64,000 nt of DNA from Leuctra nigra (lineage: Eukaryota; Arthropoda; Insecta; Plecoptera; Leuctridae), in NCBI GenBank assembly GCA_934045905.1, contig OW203762.1, positions 44,851,411 to 44,915,410 on the forward strand, written 5' to 3'. The notes under the pieces were generated by a model, which was not told where the DNA came from, did no database searches, and saw only the letters and a list, made by a program, of their open reading frames with translations. Each line of letters opens with the position of its first letter. The first letter of the stretch is position 1. The position numbers and the translations under genes are program-made. Positions 1 to 14,900 of the stretch are shown here, one piece after another.

Positions 1-187
1 TTCGTAATTAATTGCTAATAAATAGTATACACTTACGAATATAAATTTTAAATCAAAATGTCTTGCTCGTGAATAATCTGCCAAGCAGTAAGTCGCTGAA
101 TCGCGTATTGAAATCTGAGTTCGATGCGCTGTTTGCGTCTGAGTGTTGGCAGGAAGTAAAGCGACTTGAATGTTTCTTTTCTTCCAG

Positions 188-385
188 GGAACGCGGTCTG
201 AGTGGATGGTCGTCATCTACATCACGGCTGGGTTCTACTTCCTGGGAACTGTTTCCTACCTTCTGATCGGCAGCAGCGAGCTCCAGCCCTGGGCGCGCAT
301 CACTCCCTCCCCCGCTTCCGTCCCTCTCAAGAGAACTAACTCCAATGTCAAGCTCGAGGAGAATGTCAAGGCAAACGGTCTTTAA
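188..385 (+). CDS. C-terminal exon of an SLC17-family transporter (sialin / phosphate cotransporter-like), partial
   Basis: Final coding exon of a major-facilitator anion transporter. A polypyrimidine tract ending in CTTCCAG at 187 gives the acceptor, and the reading frame then runs in phase 0 for 65 codons to TAA at 383-385. The peptide begins GTRSEW, continues with a hydrophobic segment (about residues 7-28 of the exon) that would be the last transmembrane helix, and then has SSELQPWA. That string closely resembles the Gly-Ser-Gly-Glu-x-Gln-x-Trp ending of SLC17 proteins (sialin, vesicular glutamate and inorganic phosphate transporters). A polar Ser/Lys/Asn-rich cytosolic tail follows. The other helices lie off the left edge, so the substrate cannot be assigned. 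The longer ORF start at 170 is intronic and is not used. The family call is confident; the subfamily is not. Confidence 0.78.
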   Translation, partial: GTRSEWMVVIYITAGFYFLGTVSYLLIGSSELQPWARITPSPASVPLKRTNSNVKLEENVKANGL

Positions 386-3300
386 CATGCGGTCACCACT
401 TAGACGAAAATATTTTAATATTTATATTATGTGGATGGTTATTAATTTGTATTGTAAAATGTCTATGCTAGAAGTTTAAGCACCAACAGCAGTATTTGAC
501 AAATCACACAGAAATATTTAAGTATATTATTTTTATAAAATGTGTTATGAATCAAAACTTATATTAAAATTACAAAAAAATCAAAATATTTATTTATAAA
601 TGAACAAAACAAAACAGAGCACCATTGAATTTCTAATCTCAATATTGAAAGAAAGTTAGTTTGTCAAATCTTTTACTTAATTTGTAGTTAATTTGTACAT
701 CCACATGCAAAGTTTTGGACGATCTCGGAACAACTTTGAGTTTAACGCATTACTGAGTGTTTTTTCCACTCAATTGTCTAATTTTTTAATAGTATTTTAT
801 CGACAATTTAATGTCAAGCGTATCCAATTTGAGGTGTTTTAGTTCAATTAGGTAGGAAATATATATGTTACTCATGAAATTATATTTCATAAAACCGCAT
901 ACGTACATACACTCTAACTCGTAGTCAAATTGCCTAATTAATATATATATATATATCAGTAAATTAATTATCTAATTACTTACTCCAGTATTATGCGTTT
1001 AGCTAATTAGTCAAATTGCTGTTCCTGACTCCTGGTGATTAATAATGGCGACAGTTGCAATCTATCCAATAAGCAAATCCATCTCACCTCTCTCGACATG
1101 ACTGGAGCTGCACATGGCTTCGATTCTGGCATCTGCAAGTAAGTGTAGAATTTGAAATTCTAAAAATGTTCTAAGACTGTTGCATGATGTTTATCACAAT
1201 TACGAGTGCCAGTGGTATTAAATCTGGTGCAGAGTAGTTGGGACATTCGTGAAAAAGTCGCGGGCGTCAATTTAGCGTGAAATATGACGTGAAAATCACC
1301 TTAATTTCCTGGATCTATTATTGCCAACACCTTTTGACATTTCCACCAGGAAAATCATTAAATAGAATCTGTCAGTGTCTAAAGTTAGTCCACTGAAAAC
1401 CGATTTATCATAGAGTTATTGAAGTGGTGAAAACAGTCTGCTCGTGCTAAAATAATAGAGTATATTACATTTTGCGTTCAATCCACTATTGGTGAGTTAT
1501 ACCTACATAGTGATAATAGCGAAAGAAAGAAGACTAGACGAAATCTTTTTCTTGAATTAAAAGAGACTTTAGCTGCTGCCAAAATATCTTAAAATAATCA
1601 TTTTGATAAGTTGACCACGTCTTGGTAAAAAGCCAATAAAGATGTGAACGGCTCTTGCCCTATTCATTCCGACAACACATTACTAACTAGCAACACGCCA
1701 AAGTTCAAGCAAGAGAACATTAATCCACACAATTTCAGCAGTGCATTTGCTATTGTCTTTAGTATTGACGTGTTACGCAATGCAATGTTTCTCATACGTC
1801 TAGATGTTCCAATTGATGCCTGCCATGAAAAGCATGACACCTATTGGATTGATTGTCATGAAAATAAGATTTAAGATGGTATTTATTTATTTTTTGATAT
1901 TTACTCAGGAAGGTAAAATTATCTTTTCGTTACGTAAAACTGATCGTCTTAAAATCTAAATTTATATGAGCTCTAAATTAAATAAAGATCAACTCTATCT
2001 GGCATAAATGATACGGAGCCGCAGACAATCAGATTACTTGAAAATGGATTAAGGCCAGAATTGAGTTACTGTCGTGTATCTACATAATATATTCATTTAA
2101 TTCTGACCGTCGTACCTAGATCTCGGTCTTGAGCTAAAACAGTTTGTCATTTTCTGGTTTCCATCTCACTCAAGATGATTTACATAAACTACTTCCTCCA
2201 TCGCATGTTGCGGGACTGAGAAGTAAATCTCTGGTGTTTTTTTTCTTTTCCGTCTCTCAGCTTTAACCTGACCTGGGTCCAATAACCGTGGTTTAGACAC
2301 GGTAACGTTAACGTACACATAGACGGATAATATTGATTCACTCTACCTCGGTACAGCCAGAGATGGTACAGCCTCGTGCTTTCCTCTCCGTGTGCCGCAC
2401 ACGCGTGACAGAACAAGCCAAGTGGCAACAAGTTCCTCAGACATTCAATATCTTCTCCAAGCAGGAGGCTCATTCAGTTAGTAATAGTAATTGAAAGTGA
2501 ATTAGGGCGAGATGGAGAGATATGGCAGGGCAGGGCAAACGCGGATGCTTCCATAGTAACACGGATTTCGACTTAAATATATTGCATTTCCTTTCCACAT
2601 TTAGATGTTATTTCACTCGAAGCGTAGCAGATAACTTTGAAGAATCCAATCAATTAGCTATCAACTCATCTACGATTACTGATTAACATATAAAATATTT
2701 TCTGGTGACAGCTTAAATCATTTTCAATTATATAATAGACAATCATCGCGTTAGCGATCATAAGAAATCAAATTTTAGTTTTTTGAACAAATCTTAGTAA
2801 GTGCTGCGTGACTGGCTACACAGAAGGAAAACGAATATTGTTTTGGTAATCGGCTGCCTTCCTTCGTAGTATTTTCCTTTGATTATTTTTCATTGTGTTT
2901 TGATAAAGCCTGTGAACAAAAGATTCTCTTTCTTTCATTTGCTCAGTCGACCGAGCAATGTATCAAAATAAAATCCACTGACAATCAGCAGTTGTGCACA
3001 ATCAGTAACCAATGGGGGAAGATTAGGGTTGGAAATTTGATGACGATCTACAAGACGGAATAAGATGGGAATTCAAGACTACATCAATCAGAGTGAATTT
3101 CAACATATTATTTCATTGGCTAATAACTCAATTTTCTCATTGCCGTGTAATGGTGTCGTATAATTGAAAACGCTGCTGTGCATGTGCTCTGACGTCACTG
3201 GCGACGCCTCCCTTGGGCGTCGCGACGTCTTGAGTGTTGTTAATGACGCACTCAAGTTTAATTGGCACGACGTAGCAGCAGGTCTGTCACGTGATGTACA

Positions 3301-5334
3301 GAAGGGGATTTGTTTTGAGGATGAAATCCGGAGTCTAATTGGCGCTGATGATAATGAGATTTGTAATTGCGGAGTGTAATTAGGGGTGAATTACACTCCG
3401 ATGCACACAATTATTGTGCGATTTACCGCGGAAATGAAACTTACAAACATTCGGGAGATTAGAAGAGCATATAATTCTCATCAGCAGCTAATCGAAAACA
3501 TCGTTGGTTGCAACTGCATCTTGGTATAAAATACGAGCAATTCAAGTTAGACTTGAAATGGGTATCTATTTTTGATGAGCGCCATTTTGGTGTCTACGTC
3601 TTTTCCATGTGAATGTGTTTTTTAAGTCTGTAACCCAACATGTATCTGAATTCCACACACGAAATAAAACACAAAATTACGCGTCCCAAATTTAAATCGC
3701 ATTACACTTGAAAAATATTTTTGTGAGATGGCTTGCTAATTTTTAATGATAATGAATATTCATTCATTTTATGAAGATCTGACTTGAAATATGAAAACAA
3801 CTCAATCTGCATAACGTAAAACGCGCTTGGTCTGCTGTATTCTGCTCTTCAGCGTGATTGACGACAGCAGTATGCAGATGTGATGCACTTCAGTCTTGTG
3901 TCGTCATCACCGACTGAACAATATTCATGTGAATCATAAGATCTTAATTATTGTCCAGCACGGTCCAGCTCGGATTAGAGTGTAACTTGTTGAAATGTGA
4001 CCTGTTGCTTCCGCCAAGTGGATTCTAAGAGCGGCTTTGTCTATTCTGGCGATTGGTTTTCTCTGAGAAGGGTTGAAGTATTTGTATTCAAAGCAGGCAC
4101 CGAATGTCAGGGACGTGTTGTTGCAATGTTAGTCAGTTATCCTAATAAAGCTGTCAGATATTCTCAACGAGGTATTCTACTTGCATTTCTCGTCATTGAA
4201 GAAGTTTCAGGCATGGGAATCCATCAATTATATTTAAAGTCATTATGTTGCTTATGTTTATTAGGTACCTATGGAAGAAAACCGTGCACGAAGAAAATCA
4301 AGCCGATATATAATTAAACAAATCAATATATATGTTCGGATCGATACATAAATTGCTTATACATTTAGGATTTTTTTAGAATTCTTTCGCTTTCAATTTT
4401 TTATCAATCAGTAAGGAATAGCAAAGATTGAAATGTAAATAAAAAATGGTTGAGAAGTTCAAAAACCATAATTTCTGGTCGGTTCAAAAAATTACTGAAT
4501 TTTTTTAAGTTATCCGAAGTCCATGTCGTATTACACAAAATGTGCGTTTTTTTTAGAAAATCTTGCACGAGAATGTCCTCAGATCTTCAGTTCTTCAACC
4601 CGTCATTATGAAGTCTGCGTCGACTTCAAAGCTTTTCTCCTTCTGTGAGCATTTTCCCCTTCTCCCTCGATATTTTAATTACCATCGTCACTTCTTCATT
4701 TGACAGCGATGAAGAATATTATAATGATGATGTCTGGGACCATCAAGACGGTATTGTTCAGGTCATTTGCCTTGCTTCAAGCTCAGCAGAATGGAATGGG
4801 TAGAATTTACATAATATTCGACAAACATCGCTTCTTGATGACCTTTTGCTGCTTGTCACAGTCACTGACATTTTGTAAAATGCCAGTTCAGTCAGTAATC
4901 GATATTGTAATATCCACGAATAGCAAGTTCAACATCCAAATGCATGTAGATTAATCTCTTTCGATAGTGTATCGAAAAATTAAATATTGTTTGATATTAC
5001 ACATGACTGATGTCATGTCTGCCAAAGCTTGATTTACGTCATAGATAAATTTAATGTATTATTGTGGGTCAAAATTAGAAGTCAAATAATTATTTGATTT
5101 TAAATATTACGTAACGAATATGACACGCCAACAAATCAAAGTACAAAAACATAAAAATACACAATTTTATCTTAGAAATGGTCATATCTTGAGGTAACAT
5201 TTCATTTTGAGTATACCCATCTTTAGCAAATAAAATATTACTTGTCACTAACTTTACTTTTCTCTTTATTGAGACTCTAAATTATCCCATGTGATTAAAT
5301 AGACAATAATGTAGGTTATAAATGCGAGTGATCG
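386..5334. other. Intergenic / 3' UTR stretch without a recognisable gene
   Basis: AT-rich sequence between the transporter stop and the aminopeptidase promoter region. The first few hundred bases are the transporter 3' UTR. A small hairpin lies near 3370-3400 (GGAGTGTAATT ... AATTACACTCC). The short ORFs here show no family motif, no consistent splice sites and no codon bias. I see no RNA gene. Confidence 0.5.
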
Positions 5335-5480
5335 AGGCAGTGCGCGGAGCGTGTGCGCGCCGGTGTACGGAGACCGACGCCTAGTGCCAGCGGCGTCGTC
5401 GAGCCAGTCGACGCTCGGTCTTGTTGTGGTGAACAGTGATGGCAAATCATCCTGCCGACGAGACCACATGTTTCAACACC
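5335..5480 (+). promoter_or_regulatory. CpG-rich candidate promoter / 5' UTR start of the aminopeptidase gene
   Basis: A sharp island of CpG-rich sequence (GCGCGGAGCGTGTGCGCGCC and following) in otherwise AT-rich DNA, about 0.4-0.5 kb upstream of the aminopeptidase ATG at 5839 and on the same strand. A GGCAGTGCG near 5337 resembles the arthropod CAGT initiator. This is inference from composition and position. The transcription start could lie elsewhere, and the 5' UTR may contain an intron. Confidence 0.3.
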
Positions 5481-5838
5481 AATCAGGAACGCCAGGGATA
5501 CGCGACGAGAATCAAAACGCCAGTGAAAGACGTTTAATGCGTGTGATACGTGTTTATCCGGGGTATTTTGACAAGAAACACTACTTCTACCACTATTACA
5601 GTACAGAAAACCAAATTGAATGTTATTTAGGTGTATAAGAGTATTTCTGTAGTTAGTGCATTCGCAGTAGATACATTTGCAAGTGATGTAGTATATTTTT
5701 ATATTGTATATAAATTATTCTTATATACAAATAGATTATTATCTAGATTTTGTAGTGATTTTCGTTTTGAAACAGTTTTCAACCTAAGCGAAAAGATTAT
5801 TTCTTTCTCCGTGGATTGTTTCGTTTGGCCCAACAACA

Positions 5839-5926
5839 ATGCCCCAACAATCGCAAGCCCCTGTGGATGCAATTCGCATGGAACCGTTGGGGAAGTCGAC
5901 GCACAACGGCATGGTCACCGACGGAG
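5839..5926 (+). CDS. Aminopeptidase coding exon 1 (start codon, cytosolic tail)
   Basis: Encodes residues 1-29 ([10 protein letters not shown]...). CAACAATG gives an acceptable start context. The donor GGAG|gtacgt leaves phase 1, which is completed by the GT at the start of exon 2. The 12.3-kb distance to exon 2 makes this the least certain exon, but the phase and the lack of a signal peptide fit a type II protein. Confidence 0.72.
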
Positions 5927-8900
5927 GTACGTTGACCATTGTTCAAGACGCCGAGTCACGTGTCGACGCTCTAGCGACGTCACACTCTGCTACTGAAATA
6001 GCACGGTGTGCGTCGTGTACAGAGGGTAGTGTTGAGGAGAGGAATTGCTCTATCAACAGAAGTTGATGGAATTCGGTATGGTTAGCTTAGACGTGTTCTG
6101 TTTATCGGTAATCAATGTATTTTATTAGTTTCTTTTATACGTAGTTAGATTCTAGCGATGGGGTTGCTATCCATAGTATTGAGAATTGATTGACAGTTTT
6201 CAGTGTGTGGAGCCACGTAGTGACACATTTATTCCACTTAAATCGATTTATTTACATTATTTACAATTATGTTAAAGCCTACTGTAAACGACTAACAAAT
6301 AGGTACAACGAACTCACTTATTCCGATCGACTCGACTCCGTTGCGATTCCGTTCTTGGCTCTAAAAGCCAATACACATAAGAAAACGAACAATACAAAAG
6401 TAGTCGAGAATTCAATGCAGTGTTTATTCATCAAATGCTTTAAAATGATTAAAGATTTTGCTGATATAACTTTTGACTTCATAAAAAAAACTCGAGATAG
6501 TCGATGGTTTATAAATATTAAATTGAACTAAATGCATTGGCGTCATGAATAAAGTAAAATTAGCTTCTGACCACATAAGATTCACGCACTATCACAATTG
6601 AATACTAATTATGCGGTCAGGGAGTTCGGGAAGGTCAGACTCGCACATCTTATCACAGTCTTGTCTTCTCCGTTGCCATCAACTGCGGAGTTTCACAGCG
6701 TTGTAATTGAAATGAATGTCGGAGGATGGTGATGACGTGAACTCGCCTCTAAACAAGATGCATCAAGGGGAGTAAAGTGACAGAGAGGATGATTGGCGCC
6801 TCCGTCTGCCAAGTCCCTCGGTCTCGTCGCGATGTTTTCACGTCTTGTCATCTGCCAACGTGAGTGGATGAATGAATTCATGATTTCTCATGACCAAGTC
6901 GTCGAATAACATTCTCTACAGAATGTGTGTTTCATTTGACGGAATCAGAACGTTTCACTCAACGAGTAACAATAGAAGTATTTTAATTTTTTGAATTATA
7001 ACAGCCTCATGCTCAAAAGAATTTCCAGATTTATCGACGCAAGTGACCAGAGTCTACTGGATTCGGTCCATAAGATTATTAGCTCACGGTCTTGTGGTGT
7101 TGAGGACTGACATCCGCAAATATTACTTGCGGACGTAACTTCTTTTGAGCATAAAGGCCGATGCACAATTGACGCAGACGGACGACGCGGACGGACGACG
7201 GAGACGGATACAATGTTTAGGTATGCCATATTCACTCTGGCTGTGCACAATCGGACGCGGACGGACGACGACTTTAACATTGTATCCGTCTCCGTCGTCC
7301 GTCCGCGTCGTCCGTCCGCGTCAATTGTGCATCGGCCTTGAGGCTGTAAGCTCTCAATTCCCCAAACACCCTTTGGGTAACATTATCTTCACCCAATTAC
7401 TAATTTATCCCGAGAGCGCTTTACACACAATCTAAATCCACAGTATATTATTTCTAAATTTTAATCACACATGTTTTATGTCTAACGTCCTCATTTATAG
7501 CCCAATTCCATTAGAGATACTGCGTGTAGGTCAATTGGCTTTTATGTTAGACATGTTTAATACTGCTAGTCGCTATTACTTGGCAATATCTTAATGTGAT
7601 CTTTATGCCTGCACTTACACGGCTATAGTATCAAGTATTCTGTGCTAAGGCTGACTAGTAGGGTTATAGCAGTGCCATTCTTGGTCACCATATAACCGTC
7701 ACGTTTCCTCCCGTTGGGTGCCATTACGTCGAGTTACGTGTCCCACCTGACTCGAATGTCACGTGCGATGCGACGCGTGTCATTTATCAAGTTTAGAGGG
7801 TTGAAACGACGCCGCGACGCCGACGCCGACGTTGACGTCGATGTCGTCAATGGAAGTGGCTCGAAGCGTTGAGAGAGCCGATTAGGATGAATGACCACTC
7901 GTGATGGAGGCGTCGAATTCCATCAACGGAGAGAGACCATTCCGTCGCATCATATGTCGGCGGACACTTTATATTTTGACATATTAATATTGATAAATTG
8001 TCAGAGGCACGTAGTTGATAGGATGGTATAGGCTCGAACCCTGGCAATGCCGGCGAGAGCTCTACCAACAGAGACGGACGGAATTCTCTTCCGAAGATAA
8101 TGGGATGATTGAAAGTGACCACCACAAACTTGCAGACCGCGGGTGACTGTCACACTGTAAAACATTTTGCTACGGGATGTTTTCTGATGTTTTCAGATAT
8201 AGTACGTTAAAACAAAACATACCACAAAACTTGTTATTTTTCCTGTCATTTTCCTGACTTTATTGACATAACTCTTTGATTTTCAGGGGTGTATTTGCAT
8301 TTGCATCCGCACTCTGCATTTCCTGAAATTAGTAACATTTCTCTCAGTTTTGTAATTTCTAATAAAGCTGAAGAGACGGGGTCGTAGGAAAGTCTTCTAT
8401 CAGACGGGGGGAGGGGGGAGCCACTCCAGAAGGGGTCTGGGGTGGCGTGGCTCCCCCGCAGGGCGTTTTGGGAAATTGTAGCACTGTAAAAAAAGTAAAT
8501 CTGTGTAAAATGGTGATTATTCTCTTTGTTTTCTAAAACGCTGTAATACCTCATTGGGAGCAAGTAATTAAAATGGAATTGCCTAAGCGGAGAAACGAGA
8601 ATCTTCATCCCACAATTGCATCGCAGGATAGTTTTGTATTTCAACGCTTTAACATTGAGTCCGATAAAATGGTGGAGAGTTAAGGGGGGGGGGGGATTTA
8701 GCTTTCTACTTTCTTTCCTGCGCGCCGAAGAAAATGGTTATTTTCCTTTCAATAGCCAGTATGTTTCGGGGCGTACAACATTGGCTTTATGAAGCAGGTG
8801 AATTGTATACCTAGTTTGTCTTCCTATTTATTATTTATAAGCTCTGTGGAACGGTGTCTGTCTGGCAACTCATCACAGGTGTTGTAAATTGTTATGTATT

Positions 8901-11900
8901 TATTCCTGGAGACGGATTCGTTCATGAATGTCCCGTTCAGTAACTTTATGTTACAGTCTAATTTCATCACACAACACTAGTTGTTTAGAACAGAAGACGC
9001 AGGCATATTCATTCTCCCCCATAAACCCTCTCACGACTAGGTAAACTGCTCAAGCCTACAAACATCCCACCTGATTCTATTTTCACAGAAGTAATAAAAG
9101 TTAGAACATAAATTCTAAGAAACGTATATTCCCGCCGTTTATTACGATAGAATGAAGTTTGGAATAAAAATCCAATAAAAATTCTCATTTAGCTCCATGT
9201 CTTGCCAGCGAATGCTGTCAAATTAAAGAGAGCATTTTAATTAACATAAAGCACATTTAATCATCTGAATGGCAAAGTATGGGATACATTTTATGAATAT
9301 TATTTTTGTATAAAACGACGATTGTAGAGTGAACGTAAACTTGATGTCGTATAAAAAATAACGAGTTTTTGTATTTCTCCTCCCGTCTGGTCCTTGTTCC
9401 TTCAAAGCTTGCCATTGTAATTCTCGTAATTGTAACCTTGGTGCTCGCGGGTGCTCGTCGTTCTGAATCCATCTCTCTTTACTTGTCGCGAGTACAAGCA
9501 GCTCGTTCTCTCTCCTACACACCGCATTAAAATAACACACATAGCTTCTTATTGAAGAGTGTTGTTTTTATATATAATAATTCATCTTAGTTTGTAGGTA
9601 TATTAAGTCTTTACTTAATTAATATTTGTCACATTTTGTATCCATTAGAATTATACTATTGTAAGCATGCTGGATCCTAGTGGTCATCCTTGTATTGGAC
9701 AGCTGTCATTTGTTTTATAATAAATGAATTTCTCTCTTCGGAATAGTAATAAATCAAGATGAAAGATAGTCTGATGTTAGAATTCTTGTAGCGTACGACA
9801 ATGCAAATTAATTTAATATTTGTTTTACTTGTTTTAATTTGATACTATCTGTAAGACGATTCAAAGTGTATGTAAAGCAGCTTTGTATCTTGTAAAAACA
9901 GCAATAAATCAATAAAGAGAATTACTCTCGTGTACTCTCCGTTTCTCAGTAGCACACAAAACTAACTTAAACAATGAGCACATCATATTCATTCTGCTCT
10001 CAATGCCTTTTCCATTTCGGGCAGGTCCAGAGTGGTGTTAGCGTGAAGAAACACGTTAGTAGTGAGGATCCACTTTTGTTTTAAATATTGTCATCACTCA
10101 TTAGCAACTAGTCCGACCAAAGCCGTGCTGTGTCCCGGTATTTGTGAAAAATATTAAATAAGGGCCCTGCGTGCCTTTTCCACACAACAAGACTGATAGA
10201 TTCAAAGTAATTATGCAATTGTTGGAAATACCTTCAACCGAAATACCATCAATACCAAGTTTCGAGTTAGCTTCAAGAAAGTGTGCCAGTATAGGACGAA
10301 GTTGACACTGACTGGCTAACATTACCTATGATTGTATTGTATTGTAATTTTCAAAACCAAAATACTTGGCGCATCATGCATATAGATAGTTTAGAAGTAT
10401 AGGGCAGATGTGTAATATACATAAAATCTGCCTAACCTATAATGCCGTAAAAAACGATGCGCCAAGTATATTTTGGTTTTGAAAATTAAGTTTTGACTTG
10501 GCCCATTTTTTGATATCACTACTTTTCAGTGCTGAATTATTAGAGATCTTCTATTTTTTCTTATAGTTAAAGATACTTGGCTGGTATTTTTACACGGAGT
10601 GTTTTTTTATGGGGATATCACTCATTTTTTTAGTTTATTTAGGTACACAACTTGTAAGACTATCGAAGCAACAATGAGAATGACTAATTCCTTTAAAAAA
10701 AATACGCCATTGAATGGGTTACTAAGAAAACATTTTTTTGCTTCTAAATATAAGCTAAAAGTGATATTCCATGAAGAATTGCGAAAGCATCGTTCCAATC
10801 GGTCCAGCCGTTTTCGAAATATGGCATCACTTCCGGTTTTCAAAATGGCGGCTGAAATTACTGCCACCTAGAATTTATTTCTATAAATGTTATGTATCAT
10901 TATAAGCCTTCTGAATAGATATTTCTAGATTTTTATACAAAGGGGAAGTGAATTTTTGCAGATTTCGCATAACTATGACGTCATTTCCGGTTTCAGCAAT
11001 TAGTAAACTTTAGTTTCACTATTGATATTCCATATAGAGAACCGTTTGAATCGATTGGTGCTAGTTTTATTCCGATTGGTTTAGCCATTTTCGAGATATG
11101 ACGTCACAACCGGTTTTCAAAATGGCGGCTGAAATCATGCCACCTTGAATTTACAACTATAAATGTTATGTATCATTATAAGCCTTCTGAATATGTAGTT
11201 ATTGTAATAAGAGGTGATTTTAGTTAAATTTAGCATATTTATGACGTCATTTCCGGTTTCATTAATAATAAATGTATACTTTGTCTAGGGATATTTTATA
11301 TAGATGCCCGTTTAAAAAGATCGGCGCAAATTTCGATCCGATTGGTACAGCCGTTCATGAGATATGACATCACTTCCGGTTTCAAAATGGCGGCACATAA
11401 ACGGTCATAACAAAAGGCACCTCAGACGCTAAAAGTGCATATGTGGTAAAAATTCCAGATCAATCGGTTCAGCCGTTTAGGCTGTGGCCCTGTCAATAGG
11501 GTCTCCTGATATCATCAGAATAATCATCATCATCAGAGCTTTTAAAAGGGGTGTAATTTCACTGTTTTCACGGCCCTCTAGCTCGCAAACGGCATAACCT
11601 ATTTTGTTCCTTAAATTGGTATATGATGTGGGGTGGGCCATAGCTCGAAATTAAGATATTTCGCAACAATGTGAGATTTCCCAATTTTGAGATCCAGTAG
11701 GCCGAAAATGGCACTTTATTGCTTACAGTAAAAGTGTTTGGTCTGCTCCTCAGTTTATTAGGCATTAACGGTATATGTTGAGTGACTGTGAGTGTACTGT
11801 ACGACTTGGCTGGGTGGAGCGACTGCTCCACTAGATAAGAACAAATTCACTTTACCATTGAGTGAGGGAGAACATTTATTATTGAACGGAGAAGTGTAAA

Positions 11901-14900
11901 TAGTTAAATGTTGTAAATTATTTGATCATATTTTGCATATTATTCATGAACATGAATCGTTACAAGATATTGTGTTTCTCCAAATAGTTCTTGATATAGC
12001 ATTCGAAGACCCACTGGTATTTTACAAGTCCAGATCAAAGTTTATTTTTTGATCTTCTTTTCAATTTACAGTGAGTTTCTCGATTTCTCTCTTGGGTTCA
12101 GAAGCAGGCGACCGATATTGAATTGGTTTTGGTTTCCCCATCAATTTTCCTCATCCTCGTATGGCAAGAGTTCCGATCCCTGAGGAGGAATCCCTATCCA
12201 ATAAGCTGCAAACTTCCAAAAGGTTTGAATGTTTTATGTGATGTTTGGCTGTGTTTTGCTCTCTTCTCTTGCCACTGACCCAACACATAAAATTTCATTA
12301 GGTCACAAAGCTCTGTGTTGGCATTTCACTTTTATGAAATTATTTCTACACCTCCGCATTCGAGGAATGTGTTTCGTTTCGAGGCTTCCTCTTCGAAATC
12401 TTCGATGGACGATTCTTTGTCAGCGATGAGGTTCCAATCGATTTCAGTAAAGTGAGCTATTTTATATTTCGTTACAAGAATAACTCAATTGTCAAAGTTT
12501 TCATGAACTTGTAAGAATTACATGCAATAAATCGTTTATTGTGGAACTATGTGAAAATAATCTAAGTCAAATAAGAAAATAATTATAGCGTGAATTCCAT
12601 CATAATAATTGCCATTTAGTGCTTAGAGACTGACATAAACTCATTTAAAAGTTTTACATTCAAAAGAAAATTTTCTTATCTGCAGGTAGGTAGTAAAAAT
12701 AAATAACTTTCGGAGAAACCGGCTAAAAATGAGTTTGGTACTATTTATTACCATAGCCTGCTAAGGAGAAGAAAGGGTCGATATTTAGGGGTTCTTTTTA
12801 ATTCGGAAGAGAAAACATCTCGTTCGTAATTAAAAATTTGCTTCAAAATTTCCGAACCAAAGATATATTTGTTGTGAAGATGTATTATTTTACTCAGTTT
12901 CCGTGATCAAGACCCCCTTCTGTTCTGTTTGATTACTTGGCTGTACATAGAGAACCTAATACGCAATCAAGTCCGTTTGCTTTATGGAACTAAATTAAAC
13001 GACGGGCTGTGTTTGAATCGTTGTTCTTCACGATCGTTTATGACAGGTCCTATACGATTACTTGTGTTCTTCAAATAAGAGAATTGCGTTACTTGAGTAA
13101 ATTAACGCTCATGTGGTGGTGCCAGGTTTGAGTTGCGTGATTTAATAACTCTGATGGAACCTGCATTTTTCTGAATATAACTCTAAGCTCTAAGGCAAGC
13201 ACGAACGCTAGAACTCGTTATTAAGGGACATAAATTTGACATGTCAAGACATTTTTTAACCTGTGAAAGTGAAATTTTGCGCTGTTGAATCGGGTCTTCA
13301 TCTTATCAAAGAGGAAACTTCGATTAAAAACAAATGAAAAGATAACACTATAATGTTTAAGCCGCTTTTGGAATGAGCATGGAAAAGTGTTCGCATCTGA
13401 TGACCTGGCTTTATTCTAGTCCATAATGTTTGAAAACTTCTGCACTGCTGGTTGTACTTGGCGTGTCTGGGTGGTACGGTACGGTGCAATGAGTTAAGAA
13501 ACTCGTACCATGCTGTTTAATCAGGAAAACGAGGTTCAGAATAGGTCGAAACTGAGCTAAACCCCATGTAAAATATGTATCACTTTCGTAGTAGAGATTA
13601 GCCGCAATTATCTCAACGCATTTCACGTGATTTGCAGAATAACATTTTCATGCTCATGAAAATAGACACAAGATCGAAAAAATCCAAGATCCATGATCCA
13701 CGGTCCAGTAATGAGATGAATTGAATTATTTTCAACTTACATTACAATACTTACAATACTCTTTCTTCTAAATATTAAACAATTTGGTTTGTATTGGCAT
13801 GGCAACAACCAATGACATGCCTTCAATTGATAAACCGGTCCTATCTAGAGTTGTAAAAAGCGAAACGGCTAAAAATACCCAAGTGTCGATTTGTTTTGTC
13901 TATATTTTTGTTATGATTTCATGCGATATTACAAATTATATCAACCCACTCCAGTGTTCACGATAATTTTGAATGTACCAGTCTCATTTCGTGTCTGTTC
14001 AATAACATTTCCATCCGTGTTCAGATATTATAGAAACTATGACACGCATTGACTGACCATTACAGAATATGAAGGGTGGTTCTCGACCCGGTGAAACGCT
14101 GATTTGTAAACTGCTCACGCACAATGTGTGCGTTGCCACGTTCATATCTCTCCTTGTAATGAACAAGTTTGCCGTCCAGACAATTGATACCACTGCACGA
14201 ACTTTAGATGTGAAAACTTTCAGTTCTATATGGACTAGAGAGCGTTACAGGTCTCTCCCCTCATGCTCTCGTTCATTACGTGACTTGATTACAATTTTGA
14301 CATATTTTTATATTCTTTGTTAATAATAGGGACTGCAATAGAACATAAAATTAATTTTCTCGTGTCTGATTTTCTCGCTCAAATCTGGGGTGGGATTATT
14401 ACAATTACTACTTTCTTCTCTCGCGTGACAATCTTCTCATCTCAATGCAATTCACGATCTTCGTCCTCAATTCATCTTGTAAGAAAGGTAATCAATCTGT
14501 ACCTCACAGGTAGAAGGCCCGAAGTCGATTTCCTTAATCAATTTCAATTTGACTGAAGTCAAGAAATACTGTACTGTATAAGTATTCGACTGTTTCACAA
14601 TTATAATGTGATGGAATGAAGGCAGAATTCCTGTTCTTAAGCTTCTCTCAAGAATTGTTGACATGGACTGCGGGTCTTCTACCTCTGAGGTACAGAAAGA
14701 TGAAAGGTGTGTTTTAACACTGCTACTCTGATGTGCATGAGACATAAATACTGTTTTGAGTGTGTGAAGAGGCATCAGGACTACAGCTGAACAGGCCACT
14801 TGTATGGACCATCCCCTCGCATGTATACATCCGTGTTCTCAGCATAATCTGCATAACTGCATAATTTCATTAGCATATTGCACGTGGTTTCAACGTCGCT

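Noticed and set aside
5631..5996. 121-codon + strand ORF overlapping aminopeptidase exon 1
   Set aside because: It reads exon 1 in a different frame. The frame from 5839 ends at a donor whose phase matches exon 2.
8031..8082. tRNA gene on the - strand
   Set aside because: A and B boxes are present, but the flanks do not form an acceptor stem and no anticodon arm can be drawn. A second copy with different flanks indicates a SINE.
10599..10871. Overlapping 90- and 81-codon ORFs on opposite strands
   Set aside because: They lie in the first unit of a diverged tandem repeat, with no coding bias; both strands are open by chance.
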